Positions 8,229 through 16,637 of a stretch of 34,545 nt of DNA are shown piece after piece. This stretch comes from Lysobacter sp. (GTDB taxonomy: Bacteria; Pseudomonadota; Gammaproteobacteria; Xanthomonadales; Xanthomonadaceae): the NCBI GenBank assembly GCA_013362405.1, contig JABFWF010000118.1, forward strand, positions 1-34,545, in the 5' to 3' direction. The notes under the pieces were generated by a model, which was given only the letters and a program-made list of their open reading frames with translations, was not told the origin of the DNA and did no database searches. Position 1 is the first letter of the stretch, and each line of letters starts with the position of its first letter. Both the position numbers and the translations under genes were made by a program.

Positions 8229-9158
8229 CTACAGCGGATTCCGCTCGAGGAATCGGCGGATCATCGGCACCAGCACCGCGTGCTTGTCCTCGAGCACGTA
8301 GTGATCGGCATCGTCGAATGCATGCACTTCCGCCTGTGGCAGCGCGGCGGCGAAGGCGGCGAGGCAATGGCGGTCGAACACGAAATCGCGCAGGCCCCAG
8401 CCGATGAACACCGGACGATCGGCGAACTCGTGCAGGCGCCGACCGGCTTCTTCCACCAGGGGCCACGCCGGATCGCCTTCGCGCAGCGGAATGTCCTGCA
8501 TGAAGCGCAGCGTGCTGATCGCGTTGTCCCAGCCGGCGTACGGCGCGATGTACGCGTTGCGCACGTCGGTCGGCATTCGCCGCGCGGTGCCGAGCCAGGC
8601 CGCGCCGCGCGCGAACAGGTTGAAGCGGCGGATCAGCCAGCCACCCACGCGCGAATCGCGGCCTAGCGAAAGTTGCCACGGCATCTTCTTCGCGGCCGGC
8701 AGCGGGAACGTCGCGGTATTGAGGATGACCAGGCGCCGCACCCGCGGCAGGTGCCGCAACGCCCAGCCCATGCCGATCATGCCGCCCCAGTCGTGCAGCG
8801 CAAGCGTCACCGGGCCGGTGATGCCGAGCGTGTCGAGCAGCGTCGCCAGGTCCTCGACGCGCGAGCGCAGCGTGTAGTCGTAGCGCGGCGACGCATCGCG
8901 CGCATCGTCGGGCTTGTCCGACAGCCCCATGCCGACATGGTCCGGCACGATGCAGCGGTACGCGTTTCCAGACGCCGGATCGCGCAGTTCCAGCACGAGA
9001 TGGCGCCAGTAGTAGCTCCACGACGGATTGCCGTGCAGCATGACGACGACTTCGCCGTCGCGCGGGCCTTCGTCGAGGTAGGACAGCGCGACGCCGGGAC
9101 GGACGTCGAGACGCTGCGGCGTGAACGGATAATCCGGGAACGCACCCACTGCCAGCAC
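8229..9158 (-). CDS. oleB: OleB: alpha/beta-hydrolase, beta-lactone decarboxylase
   Basis: The 309-aa protein is a haloalkane-dehalogenase-like alpha/beta-hydrolase. HGNPSWSYYWR forms the oxyanion region, LHDWGGMIG carries an Asp nucleophile (HDWGG) rather than Ser, and DDADHYVLED supplies the catalytic His. In olefin biosynthesis OleB opens the cis-beta-lactone from OleC and releases CO2 and the cis-alkene. Family members are close to true haloalkane dehalogenases, so context is what separates them. The start is GTG 9158 (VLAVGAFPDYPFTPQR), only 6 bp after the stop of the zinc-ribbon gene; GTG 9149 is an alternative. oleA, the zinc-ribbon gene and oleB probably form one transcript. Confidence 0.94.
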   Translation of the reverse strand: MLAVGAFPDYPFTPQRLDVRPGVALSYLDEGPRDGEVVVMLHGNPSWSYYWRHLVLELRDPASGNAYRCIVPDHVGMGLSDKPDDARDASPRYDYTLRSRVEDLATLLDTLGITGPVTLALHDWGGMIGMGWALRHLPRVRRLVILNTATFPLPAAKKMPWQLSLGRDSRVGGWLIRRFNLFARGAAWLGTARRMPTDVRNAYIAPYAGWDNAISTLRFMQDIPLREGDPAWPLVEEAGRRLHEFADRPVFIGWGLRDFVFDRHCLAAFAAALPQAEVHAFDDADHYVLEDKHAVLVPMIRRFLERNPL

Positions 9159-9164
9159 GCCCGC

Positions 9165-9503
9165 TCAGGCCCTGCGCACGAATTCGGACTTGAGCTGCAT
9201 CGCGCCGAAGCCGTCGATGCGGCAGTCGATGTCATGGTCGCCATCGACGAGGCGGATGTTCTTCACCCGGGTGCCGACCTTGAGCGCGGCCGATGCACCC
9301 TTGACCTTCAGGTCCTTGATGACCGTGACCGTATCGCCATCGGCCAGCAGGTTGCCGACGGCATCACGGACTTCACGCGCGGCCTCGGCGGCCGGCGTCG
9401 TACCGGGCGACCACTCGTGCCCGCATTCCGGGCACACGTGGATCGCACCGTCGATGTAGGCGTACGCCGAGGCGCACTGTGGGCAGGATGGCGGGGTTAC
9501 CAC
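9165..9503 (-). CDS. yjdM: YjdM/PhnA-like zinc-ribbon protein
   Basis: The 112-aa product matches the YjdM (former PhnA) family almost end to end. There is a CPQC...CPECGHEW zinc ribbon at residues 7-30, then the KOW-like domain [19 protein letters not shown]...[37 protein letters not shown]. Despite the old name, the family is distinct from phosphonoacetate hydrolase, and its function is uncertain. The 237-aa track ORF extends into oleA; the family N terminus points to GTG 9503, which overlaps the oleA stop (9497-9499). It sits between oleA and oleB in tight spacing, so it is co-expressed with the olefin pathway whether or not it takes part. Confidence 0.92.
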   Translation of the reverse strand: MVTPPSCPQCASAYAYIDGAIHVCPECGHEWSPGTTPAAEAAREVRDAVGNLLADGDTVTVIKDLKVKGASAALKVGTRVKNIRLVDGDHDIDCRIDGFGAMQLKSEFVRRA

Positions 9504-10519
9504 ACCACTTCGGCCATCGAGCAGTTCAGGCCCGAGCCGATGCCCAGCAGCGCGATGCGCTTGCCCTTCTGCAGGCGGCCCATCTCGCGCAGCTTGCTGA
9601 GCACGATCGGCACCGAGGCGGGGCCGATGTTGCCGTGCTCGCCGAAGATGGTCATGACCTTCTTCGGGTCGATGCGGAACGCGCGCAGGAACGCCTTCGT
9701 GTGCGCCTTGCTGACCTGGTGGATGACGAATTCGTCGAGCTCGTCGACCACCCAGCCGAGCGCGGTGCGGGCGGCGGCGAAGGTCTTCTGGCCGAGCTTG
9801 ACGCCCTCGGTCATCAGCATGCGGCCGTCGGCGACCATGCGGTCGTGCACGAGGTCGCCGCGGCACAGCTGGTTCCACTCGGTCGCCGAGCGGGTGACGG
9901 AACCGCGATACCGCGGTGCGCCCGGCGCGAGTTCGGCGCGCGCCATCACCATCGCGGCGGCGCCGCTGCCCAGCGTGAGCGTGGCCATCTCCTCGCGGAA
10001 CTGGTCGGCGGTGACGTCGGGCCGGCTGAGGCGCTCGAGGGTCTTCTCGTAGGCGAGGTCGGCGGTTTCGCCGTTCACCACCAGCGCGTAATCAATTTCG
10101 CCGGTCTCGATCATGCGGCTGGCGATGTCCATGCCGTTGAGGAACGCGAGGCAGGCGTTCGCCACGTCGAAGTTCTGGCAGGTGTCGGGCAGGCGCAGGT
10201 TGCCGGCGACGATGCTGGCGGTCGACGGCTCGAGGTAGTCGCGGCTGACCGAAGTGTTGACCAGCAGGCCGACGCGGTCGGCGTCGATGCCGGCGTCGGC
10301 GAGCGCCTTGACGCCTGCGAGCGTGGCCGCGTCGGACGCCTTGACCTCGCCGTCCCACAGGCGCCGCTCGCGCACGCCGGCGACTTCCTCCAGCACGTTG
10401 TACTTGATGCCGAGGCGATCGAGCGTGGGCTTGAGGCGGGCGTGGATTTCGTCGGAGGTCAGGCGACGCGGGGCGTCGACGTGGGCCAGGCCGGCGATGG
10501 CAACGTGCTGGAACAGCAT
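9497..10519 (-). CDS. oleA: OleA: acyl-CoA head-to-head condensing thiolase-fold enzyme
   Basis: The 340-aa protein is a FabH-like thiolase-superfamily enzyme. The catalytic Cys is in [14 protein letters not shown] (about residue 123), with His in [11 protein letters not shown] and Asn in [11 protein letters not shown]. OleA joins two long-chain acyl-CoAs by non-decarboxylative Claisen condensation to a 2-alkyl-3-ketoacid, the first step to long-chain olefins. Long stretches ([49 protein letters not shown]) are those I associate with Xanthomonas OleA rather than housekeeping FabH. ATG 10519 gives the family start [17 protein letters not shown]; the 24 extra track codons are not expected. No clear Shine-Dalgarno precedes it. 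Confidence 0.96.
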   Translation of the reverse strand: MLFQHVAIAGLAHVDAPRRLTSDEIHARLKPTLDRLGIKYNVLEEVAGVRERRLWDGEVKASDAATLAGVKALADAGIDADRVGLLVNTSVSRDYLEPSTASIVAGNLRLPDTCQNFDVANACLAFLNGMDIASRMIETGEIDYALVVNGETADLAYEKTLERLSRPDVTADQFREEMATLTLGSGAAAMVMARAELAPGAPRYRGSVTRSATEWNQLCRGDLVHDRMVADGRMLMTEGVKLGQKTFAAARTALGWVVDELDEFVIHQVSKAHTKAFLRAFRIDPKKVMTIFGEHGNIGPASVPIVLSKLREMGRLQKGKRIALLGIGSGLNCSMAEVVW

Positions 10520-10716
10520 GGAGTGTCCGGAAACCGCGGAAAACGCGACAGGATAACCCCTGCGCGGGCGTCCGGCACCGGTGCGGGTCACGGATTGGCG
10601 GCGGTTCAGGGCCCCGGCCGGGCGGGAAACGGCCGGGCGCCTGATCTTGGGATCGCCGCCCGATGGGGTTCCCGGGCGCTGCCGCCCGTTTCAGGCCTGC
10701 CCGGAGTTGCGCGGCC

Positions 10717-11025
10717 TCAGCGCCGGCAGCGCCAGGCGGCCCAGCGCTGGGTGCCGTCCTCGGGGCCGTCGAGCGGCTGCAGGGTGTCGGCCTGCAGGCC
10801 GGGGCCTTCATTGCGGGCCAGCGTCTCCAGCTCGTCGCGCACCTTGCGCGGATTGCGCTCGATCGGGCCGAGCCGGTCCTTCACCGACACTTCGACCTCG
10901 CCGCGGCGCTCGCAGCCGGTGGGCGCGGCGGTCACGACCTTCACTGCCGCGGCGCCGGGCGCCATGTGCACCCAGGTGCAGGCGGGCAGCAGGAGGGCGA
11001 GGGCGGGGACGACGAGGCGGCGCAT
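10717..11025 (-). CDS. Small DUF4156-type lipoprotein
   Basis: The 102-aa product begins with a basic, hydrophobic signal peptide ending in a lipobox (MRRLVVPALALLLPAC, Cys at residue 16). The mature part (VKVVTAAPTGCERRGEVEVSVKDRLGPIERNPRKVRDELETLARNEG) resembles DUF4156 lipoproteins, small outer-membrane-type lipoproteins of unknown role. An AGGAG ribosome site lies 5 nt before ATG 11025. Between this gene and the M16 peptidase gene upstream lies a strong intrinsic terminator whose T-run ends only 15 nt from the ATG. The gene is therefore either read by terminator read-through or served by a promoter overlapping the hairpin. The 10520-10716 stretch beyond it holds nothing I recognise. Confidence 0.85.
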   Translation of the reverse strand: MRRLVVPALALLLPACTWVHMAPGAAAVKVVTAAPTGCERRGEVEVSVKDRLGPIERNPRKVRDELETLARNEGPGLQADTLQPLDGPEDGTQRWAAWRCRR

Positions 11026-11040
11026 GCGGGCTCCTGCAGG

Positions 11041-11073
11041 AAAAAGGCAGGCCGGATTGTCGCCCGGCCTGCC
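11041..11073 (-). terminator. Intrinsic terminator after the M16 peptidase gene
   Basis: On the minus strand a perfect 10-bp GC stem (GGCAGGCCGG / CCGGCCTGCC) with an 8-nt loop is followed by TTTTT. It lies 43 bp past the peptidase stop codon and 15 bp before the lipoprotein start. Confidence 0.88.
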
Positions 11074-11116
11074 GCGTCTGGCTGAACGGCGGGCGTCCGC
11101 CGGGCCTGCCGTCGCG

Positions 11117-13990
11117 CTACTTCGCCTTCGGCGCGACGGCCGGCACGACCTGGCCGTTGGCGTCGACGACGGTGACCTCGCCCAGGCCCAGCGCGCGGAT
11201 CGGCTGCTCGATCTTCGACAGATCGCCGACGACCACCCAGGTCAGCGCAGTCGGGTCGAGCGTCTTCGCCGCGGCCTGCACCTGCTCCGGTGTCATCGCC
11301 TCGATCTCGTGCATGCGGCGGACCACGTAGTCGTCCGGGCGGTCGTAGCGGACGATGCCGCCGATCGCGCCCATCACCGCGCGCGCGGTTTCGAACGAGC
11401 CCGGCAGGCCGCGGATCTGCGTCGCCTTGACCTTGGCGACCTCGGCCGGCGTCGCCGGCTTCGCGCCGGTGACGTAGTCGCCGATCTCGCGCTTGAGTTC
11501 CTTCAGCGACTCCACCGTCTTGTCGATCTGCACCGGCGCGAACGCCAGCCACGGCCGCTGGCCCAGCGCATTGGCGGTGAAGCTGTAGGCGCCGTAGGCC
11601 CAGTGCTTGTCCTCGCGCAGGTTCATGTTCAGGCGCGAGGAGAACTCGCCGCCGAGCACGTCGTCGGCCATCTCGAACTTCACCGCGCCCGGATCCCGCG
11701 TCGACGGCACCAGCTCGCCCGCGAAGAGGTTGGCCTGGATCGCGCCCGGCTGGTCGATCAGCACCACGCGCGGCTTCGCCGGACGCGCCACCGTCGGCAC
11801 GTCCTTGCGCGCGAGGCCGTCGCCCGCGCTCTTCCAGTCGCCGAACACGGTGTCGAGCTTGGGCACGATCTCCTTCAGCGTGGTGTCGCCGACCACGATC
11901 AGCGTCGCCTTTTCCGGGCGCACGTAGGCGTCGTGGTAGGCGACCATGTCGCCACGCGTGAGCGAGGCGATCGACGCTTCCGTGCCGGAGCCGCTGAACG
12001 GGATCGCGTAGGGATGGCCGTTGCCGTACAGCAGCGGCGGCAGCACCCGCAGCGCGGCGCCGTTGGGGCGCGCCTTCTCCTGCGCGATGCCGGCGATCCA
12101 GGTCGCGCGCACGCGGTCGATTTCCTTCTGGTCGAAGCGCGGGCGGCGGACCATGTCGGCGAACAGCGCGATCGACGGGTCGAGTTTTTCCTTCAGCGCG
12201 CTGAGATACGCGTTGCCGCCGTCGAGCGACGCGCCGGCGCCGAGGTTGGCACCGAGCGACTCGGCGCGGTTGCCGAAGGCGAGCGCGTCGAGGTTGCCCG
12301 CGCCCTCGTCGAGCATGCCCATGGTGAAGCTCGAGGTGCCGAGCTTGTGGCCGGCGTCGGCCGCGTAGCCGCCGCCGAACTCATAGCTCATCTGCACCAC
12401 CGGCACGTCGTGGCGCTCGGCGAGGATCACGGTGGTGCCGTTCTTCAGCGTCGCACGCTGCAGGGCCGGGAACTTCAGCTCGGGGAACTGCGTCACCTGC
12501 GGCACGCCCTTGCTGCGGTCGACCGTGGTCGGCAGCGTGCGGTACTTCGGGTCGACCGCCGGCGGCGTGAACGGCGCCGGCTTCACCGACGGATCCTCCG
12601 CGGCCTCCTTGCGCGCGCCCGGCACCACCACCAGCGTGTGGTCGCCGCTGGCAAGCCACTTCCTGCCGGTCGCCTGGATCGACGCCGGCGTCGCCGCGTC
12701 GATGGTCTTCAGGCTGTCGCGGAAGCAACCCGGGTCGCCGGTGTAGATCGCGCACTCGGCGAGCGCGTCGGCCTTGCCGCCGAAGCCACCGATGCGCTCG
12801 ATGCCGCGCACGAAGCCGGCCTTGGTGACGGTGCGCGCCTGCTCGGTTTCGGCCGCGGTCGGGCCCTGCGCGACCAGCTTGTTCACCTCGTCGGCGATCG
12901 CCGCCTCGACCTTCGCCGGATCGATGCCCTGCTTCACGTCGGCGCTGATGTAGAAGTTGCTGCCCAGCTGCGAGCTCGACACGCCCGCGCTCACCTTGTC
13001 GGCGAGCTTGTCGTCGAACACCAGCCGCTTGTCCAGGCGCGAGCTCTTGCTGCCGCCGAGCACCTGCGCGAACAGGCCGAGGCGGTCGAGGTCGGGCTGG
13101 CCGTATTCGGCGACGTTCCACACGCGGTAGACGCGCGCCTGCGGCACCTTGTCGGTCATCGTCTCGCGCGTCGACGTCATGTGCTTTGCGACGTCGACCT
13201 TCGGCTGCGCCATCGTCGGCGTGGCCGGGATGTCGCCGAAGTACTTCGCGACCTTGTCCTTCGCGGTCTTGAGGTCGATGTCGCCGGCGAGCACCAGTAC
13301 CGCGTTGTTCGGGCCGTACCAGGTGCGGAACCAGTTCTTCACGTCCTCGAGCGAGGCCGCGTTGAGGTCGGTCATCGAGCCGATGGTGTCGTGGTGGTAG
13401 GGATGGCCGACCGGGTACATCTGCCGGCCGAGTTCCTCCCACACGAGGCCGTAGGGCTGGTTCTCGTCCTGGCGCTTCTCGTTCTGCACCACGCCGCGCT
13501 GCTCGTCGAGCGTCTTATGGTCGATCGCGCCGAGCAGGTGGCCCATGCGGTCGGATTCCATCCACAGCGCCATGTCGAGCGCGGTGGTCGGCACGTTCTC
13601 GAAATAGTTGGTGCGGTCGGAGTTGGTGGTGCCGTTCTGGTCGGTGGCGCCGGCCAGCTCGAAGGGTTCGAAGAACTCGCCCCGGTGGTTTTCCGAACCG
13701 TTGAACATCAAATGTTCGAACAGGTGCGCGAAGCCGGTGCGGCCCGCGGGCTCGTCCTTGCTGCCGACGTGGTACCAGAGGTTCACCGCGACGATCGGCG
13801 CCTTGTGGTCCTCGTGCACGATCACGCGCAGGCCGTTGGGCAGGGTGAACTGCTGGTAGGGAATGTCGACCGCGGTGCCGGCCGGCCTGGCCCAGGTGGC
13901 CGGCGCATAGCCGCCGGCGAACGCGACGGTGAGGGCAAGGGCGAGGCCACCGTGGCGGATCACGGCGGGGGCGCGACGGGCAAGACGCAT
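11117..13990 (-). CDS. Secreted M16-family zinc metallopeptidase (two-module insulinase type)
   Basis: The 957-aa protein has a signal peptide (RRAPAVIRHGGLALALTVAFAGGYAPATWA). The first M16 module carries the inverted zinc motif HLFEH (residues 89-93) with the downstream Glu region DEQRGVVQNEKRQ. A second M16 module from about residue 500 (FPALQRATLKNGTTVILAERHDVPVVQMSYEFGGG) lacks HxxEH and is the usual inactive half of the clamshell. It probably degrades peptides in the periplasm. ATG 13990 is chosen over the track start 13 kb-side codons earlier because GGAG lies 6 nt upstream and the signal peptide starts there. The gene is followed by a terminator and is divergent from an SDR gene across 210 bp in which I see no clear promoter. 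Confidence 0.94.
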   Translation of the reverse strand: MRLARRAPAVIRHGGLALALTVAFAGGYAPATWARPAGTAVDIPYQQFTLPNGLRVIVHEDHKAPIVAVNLWYHVGSKDEPAGRTGFAHLFEHLMFNGSENHRGEFFEPFELAGATDQNGTTNSDRTNYFENVPTTALDMALWMESDRMGHLLGAIDHKTLDEQRGVVQNEKRQDENQPYGLVWEELGRQMYPVGHPYHHDTIGSMTDLNAASLEDVKNWFRTWYGPNNAVLVLAGDIDLKTAKDKVAKYFGDIPATPTMAQPKVDVAKHMTSTRETMTDKVPQARVYRVWNVAEYGQPDLDRLGLFAQVLGGSKSSRLDKRLVFDDKLADKVSAGVSSSQLGSNFYISADVKQGIDPAKVEAAIADEVNKLVAQGPTAAETEQARTVTKAGFVRGIERIGGFGGKADALAECAIYTGDPGCFRDSLKTIDAATPASIQATGRKWLASGDHTLVVVPGARKEAAEDPSVKPAPFTPPAVDPKYRTLPTTVDRSKGVPQVTQFPELKFPALQRATLKNGTTVILAERHDVPVVQMSYEFGGGYAADAGHKLGTSSFTMGMLDEGAGNLDALAFGNRAESLGANLGAGASLDGGNAYLSALKEKLDPSIALFADMVRRPRFDQKEIDRVRATWIAGIAQEKARPNGAALRVLPPLLYGNGHPYAIPFSGSGTEASIASLTRGDMVAYHDAYVRPEKATLIVVGDTTLKEIVPKLDTVFGDWKSAGDGLARKDVPTVARPAKPRVVLIDQPGAIQANLFAGELVPSTRDPGAVKFEMADDVLGGEFSSRLNMNLREDKHWAYGAYSFTANALGQRPWLAFAPVQIDKTVESLKELKREIGDYVTGAKPATPAEVAKVKATQIRGLPGSFETARAVMGAIGGIVRYDRPDDYVVRRMHEIEAMTPEQVQAAAKTLDPTALTWVVVGDLSKIEQPIRALGLGEVTVVDANGQVVPAVAPKAK

Positions 13991-14200
13991 GCGGCACTCC
14001 TGTGCGAAGACGGGCACGAACTGCGCATCCTAGCCGCGCGATGACGCACGGGCACTAGGCCACAAGTCCACGGTGAGCTGCGGCGGGCGATGCGTGACGC
14101 GACGGACCACGTCCCGGCCTCGTGATTGCCGCGAGGGACGCTTTCGACGAGCGCTCCGACCGCGACGGCCCGCGTCCCCGGATTGCGGCACACTGCGGCC

Positions 14201-14905
14201 ATGGACACCCGCCATAGCCTGGTCACCGGCGCCAACCGCGGCCTCGGCCTGGAGTTCGCCAGCCAGCTGCTCGCGCGCGGCGATCACGTCGTCGCCACCG
14301 CGCGCCATCCGGGACGCGCGACGGCGCTGAATGCGCTCGCCGGGGAATATCCGGGCCGGCTGCACGTGCTGCCGCTGGACGTCGCCAGCGACAAGTCGCG
14401 CCGCGAGCTCGTGCACGAGCTGCCGCTGGTGCTCGGCGACGCGCACCTCGACCTGCTGGTGAACAACGCCGGCGTGCTGCATTCGGGCGAGCGCTGGGGC
14501 CACGTCGAACAGGCGATCCTCGAGGACAGCCTGCGCACCAACGCGATCGGTCCGTTCCTGCTCGCGCAGGCGCTCGCGCCGCGGTTGCGCGACGGCGGCC
14601 GCATCGCCGACCTGTCCAGCATGATGTCCTCGATGGCCACCCGCACCGAGTTCCGCGCACCGAGCTACTGCATCAGCAAGGCTGCGCAGAACATGGCGAC
14701 GGTGATGCTGGCGAAGGCGCTGGCGCCGCGCGGCATCGTCGCGGTGGCGCTGTGCCCCGGCTGGGTGCACACCGACATGGGCGGCGACAACGCACCGGTG
14801 GCGCCGGCCGATTCGGTGGCCGGCCTGCTCCGCGTGATCGATGGCCTGACCGACGCCGACAACGGACGCTTCCTCGACTGGCAGGGCGAGGCGATGGCGT
14901 GGTGA
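14201..14905 (+). CDS. Short-chain dehydrogenase/reductase
   Basis: The 234-aa protein is a classical SDR: TGANRGLG nucleotide-binding motif at residues 9-16, NNAG near residue 90, catalytic Ser in DLSSMMSSM and the YCISK (YxxxK) pair. The region LCPGWVHTDMGG is typical of the carbonyl-reductase/sniffer-like branch. It should be a cytosolic NAD(P)H-dependent oxidoreductase; the substrate cannot be inferred. ATG 14201 gives the family-like start MDTRHSLVTGANRG; the 25 extra track codons are not SDR-like. It stands alone between the divergent peptidase gene and a REP-rich gap. Confidence 0.92.
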   Translation: MDTRHSLVTGANRGLGLEFASQLLARGDHVVATARHPGRATALNALAGEYPGRLHVLPLDVASDKSRRELVHELPLVLGDAHLDLLVNNAGVLHSGERWGHVEQAILEDSLRTNAIGPFLLAQALAPRLRDGGRIADLSSMMSSMATRTEFRAPSYCISKAAQNMATVMLAKALAPRGIVAVALCPGWVHTDMGGDNAPVAPADSVAGLLRVIDGLTDADNGRFLDWQGEAMAW

Positions 14906-14953
14906 GCCGCCGCGCCCGACCGTCGGCGCTGCCGATCCCGTTGTCGGCTCGAA

Positions 14954-15010
14954 TGCAGGAGCGACGTCAGTCGCGATCGTTGGGCTTGTCGCGACTGGCG
15001 TCGGCCCTGC
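14954..15010. repeat. Inverted pair of REP-like elements
   Basis: TGCAGGAGCGACGTCAGTCGCGA is followed after 9 bases by an inverted relative, TCGCGACTGGCGTCGGCCCTGC. This gives a BIME-like doublet that can fold into a long imperfect hairpin downstream of the SDR gene. The rest of 14906-15126 shows nothing else. Confidence 0.65.
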
Positions 15011-15126
15011 GCCAACCTCGCGGAGGCGCCGGAAGCGGCATGCAGCAGCGGCTCGGCAAGGGACGGCCGGACGTCCGCGGACGCTGCCGTCCGCATTGAT
15101 GCCCTTGGAAAATCAGCCGCTTGCGG

Positions 15127-15142
15127 TTGGCACGTTCCCTGC
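15127..15142 (+). promoter_or_regulatory. Candidate sigma-54 promoter (TTGGCACG-N4-CTGC)
   Basis: TTGGCACGttccCTGC matches the sigma-54 -24/-12 consensus TTGGCACG-N4-TTGC at all but one base. It keeps the invariant GG-N10-GC spacing (GG 15129-15130, GC 15141-15142). The expected +1 near 15153 leaves a ~30-nt leader containing AAGGTGG before the ATG at 15183. Confidence 0.6.
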
Positions 15143-15182
15143 GAGAAGGCTCGCACCGAAACGCCGACGAAGAAGGTGGCCG

Positions 15183-15377
15183 ATGTCCCTGCATACCCAG
15201 TTGCTGCGCGGCCTGTTCGTCCTGCCGGCGCTGCTGCTGCTCGCGGTCGCGAGCGTGACCGCGCCGGCGCATGCCCTGCATGCCCATGCCGGGACCGTCG
15301 CCCACGCGCGCACGGTCGTGATCGCCGAGGACGGACAGACCGTGATCGTCACCCATGCGGATGCTGGCGGCCACTGA
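15183..15377 (+). CDS. Small secreted protein of unknown function
   Basis: A 64-aa ORF starts at ATG 15183 after a good ribosome site (AAGGTGG, 3-nt spacing). It opens with a clear signal peptide (MSLHTQLLRGLFVLPALLLLAVASVTAPAHA), leaving a mature peptide of about 33 residues rich in His, Ala and Thr/Val (HAGTVAHARTVVIAEDGQTVIVTHADAGGH). I do not recognise the family. The several His residues could bind metal, which is a guess. The track ORF starts 29 codons earlier, inside the promoter region. It is preceded by a strong sigma-54-type element and converges with pdxJ, 29 bp away. Confidence 0.65.
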   Translation: MSLHTQLLRGLFVLPALLLLAVASVTAPAHALHAHAGTVAHARTVVIAEDGQTVIVTHADAGGH

Positions 15378-15406
15378 CTCACGTCAGTGCAGGAAGCCGG
15401 GTGCGC

Positions 15407-16171
15407 TCAGGCCTGCGCGAGGATCGCCAGGTAGCCGCGCACCGTCGCATCGAGGCCCGCGTACAGCGCCTCGTCGATCAGCGCGTGGCCGATCGAGACC
15501 TCCTCCACGCCCGGCACCGCGGCGAGGAAGGCGGCGAGGTTGGCCTGGCTGAGGTCGTGGCCGGCGTTGACGCCGAGTCCTGCCGACTGCGCACCGCGCG
15601 CGGTGCGCGCGCACGCGGCCAGCGCCGCGCGCACGTCGCCGGTGGCGAACGCTTCGGCGAACGGCCCGGTGTAGAGCTCGACGCGGTCGGCACCCGTGGC
15701 CGCTGCGGCGGTGAGGTCGGCATCGCCATCGTCTTCCACCGCATCGACGAACAGGCTCACCCGGCAACCGAGCGCCTTGAGCGCCGTGACGTGCGGCACG
15801 AGGCGGTCGCCGTCGCGGGCGAAGTCGAAGCCGTGGTCGGAGGTGAGCTGCGCGTCGCTGTCGGGCACCAGCGTCGCCTGCGCGGGCCGCGCCTGTTCGC
15901 ACAGCGCATGGAAGCCGGGATAGCCCGCGCGCGGCGGCGCGAACGGGTTGCCTTCGAGGTTGAATTCGACGCCGTACTCGCGGCACAGGTCGGCCAGCGC
16001 GAGCACGTCGTCGGCGCGGACGTGGCGGGCATCGGGGCGCGGATGCACGGTGATGCCGTGCGCGCCGGCGTCCAGGCAGGCGCGCGCGGCGCGCACCACG
16101 TCGGGCGCGTGGCCGCCGCGCGAATTGCGCAACACCGCGATCTTGTTGACGTTGACGCTGAGGACGGTCAC
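15407..16171 (-). CDS. pdxJ: Pyridoxine 5'-phosphate synthase PdxJ
   Basis: The 254-aa TIM-barrel enzyme makes pyridoxine 5'-phosphate from 3-amino-1-hydroxyacetone phosphate and deoxyxylulose 5-phosphate, the last ring-forming step of the DXP-dependent vitamin B6 pathway. Typical motifs are [17 protein letters not shown] at the N terminus, [42 protein letters not shown] and [13 protein letters not shown]. The 432-aa track ORF extends far upstream in an open shadow. GTG 16171 fits the family and overlaps the stop of the preceding small membrane gene as GTGA, implying coupled translation. pdxA is not in the window. Confidence 0.96.
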   Translation of the reverse strand: MTVLSVNVNKIAVLRNSRGGHAPDVVRAARACLDAGAHGITVHPRPDARHVRADDVLALADLCREYGVEFNLEGNPFAPPRAGYPGFHALCEQARPAQATLVPDSDAQLTSDHGFDFARDGDRLVPHVTALKALGCRVSLFVDAVEDDGDADLTAAAATGADRVELYTGPFAEAFATGDVRAALAACARTARGAQSAGLGVNAGHDLSQANLAAFLAAVPGVEEVSIGHALIDEALYAGLDATVRGYLAILAQA

Positions 16172-16464
16172 GGCGACGGCGGTTCGAGCGGGCGCGCCTC
16201 GTTGGGGAGGACTTGGCCTTCGGCCGCGGCGGCGACTCGGCGCGCCTCGGCCTGCTCGCGCAGGCGACGCAGTTCGGCCGGGTCGAGCATCGCCGATTCG
16301 TCGCGACTGCGGCTGCCGATGCGCTGCGCCAGCAGGGCGAGCGCGAAGGCAACCAGCAGGGCGAGCGCGATCAGCAGCATCACCCCCATCAGCCAGGTCG
16401 AGCCAGCCTTGAACGCGACGATGAAGGCGGCGGCGGACAGCAGCAGGTAGATCCAGGGCATCAT
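16168..16464 (-). CDS. Small two-helix membrane protein
   Basis: The 98-aa product has two hydrophobic segments ([19 protein letters not shown] and [22 protein letters not shown]). A charged cytoplasmic-looking tail follows ([36 protein letters not shown]). I cannot name a family. It has a good ribosome site (AGGAG, 7 nt before ATG 16464), and a TAGACT -10-like box lies further upstream (16489-16494). Its TGA overlaps the pdxJ GTG by 4 nt, so the two are co-translated; a role in B6 metabolism does not follow from this. The gap 16465-16637 to the cardiolipin synthase stop holds nothing else visible. Confidence 0.85.
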   Translation of the reverse strand: MMPWIYLLLSAAAFIVAFKAGSTWLMGVMLLIALALLVAFALALLAQRIGSRSRDESAMLDPAELRRLREQAEARRVAAAAEGQVLPNEARPLEPPSP

Positions 16465-16637
16465 CGGGCGGCTCCTCGTGCTCGCCGGAGTCTAGCGCCA
16501 ATGCGCCGGGCGACGACTGCATCCGGTCACGACCTCCAGCGCTTTTCGGGCATCGCGCGACCACCTGCGAAGCGCGGGATCGGGCTTCGGCGCCTGCGCC
16601 CGCTCCACCACCGTCCGGGCGCTTGCCCGGTCCCGCC

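Noticed and set aside
8229-9158. Haloalkane dehalogenase rather than OleB
   Set aside because: Sequence alone allows it, but linkage with oleA, oleC and oleD makes the olefin pathway role far more likely.
9165-9503. Phosphonoacetate hydrolase PhnA
   Set aside because: The zinc ribbon plus KOW-like layout is the YjdM family, which shares only the old PhnA name with the hydrolase.
9479-14044. A 1521-aa plus-strand ORF
   Set aside because: It runs antisense to yjdM, oleA, the lipoprotein and the M16 peptidase, all with clear family motifs. Its composition (His/Arg/Ala/Asp runs) is the usual antisense shadow in high-GC DNA.
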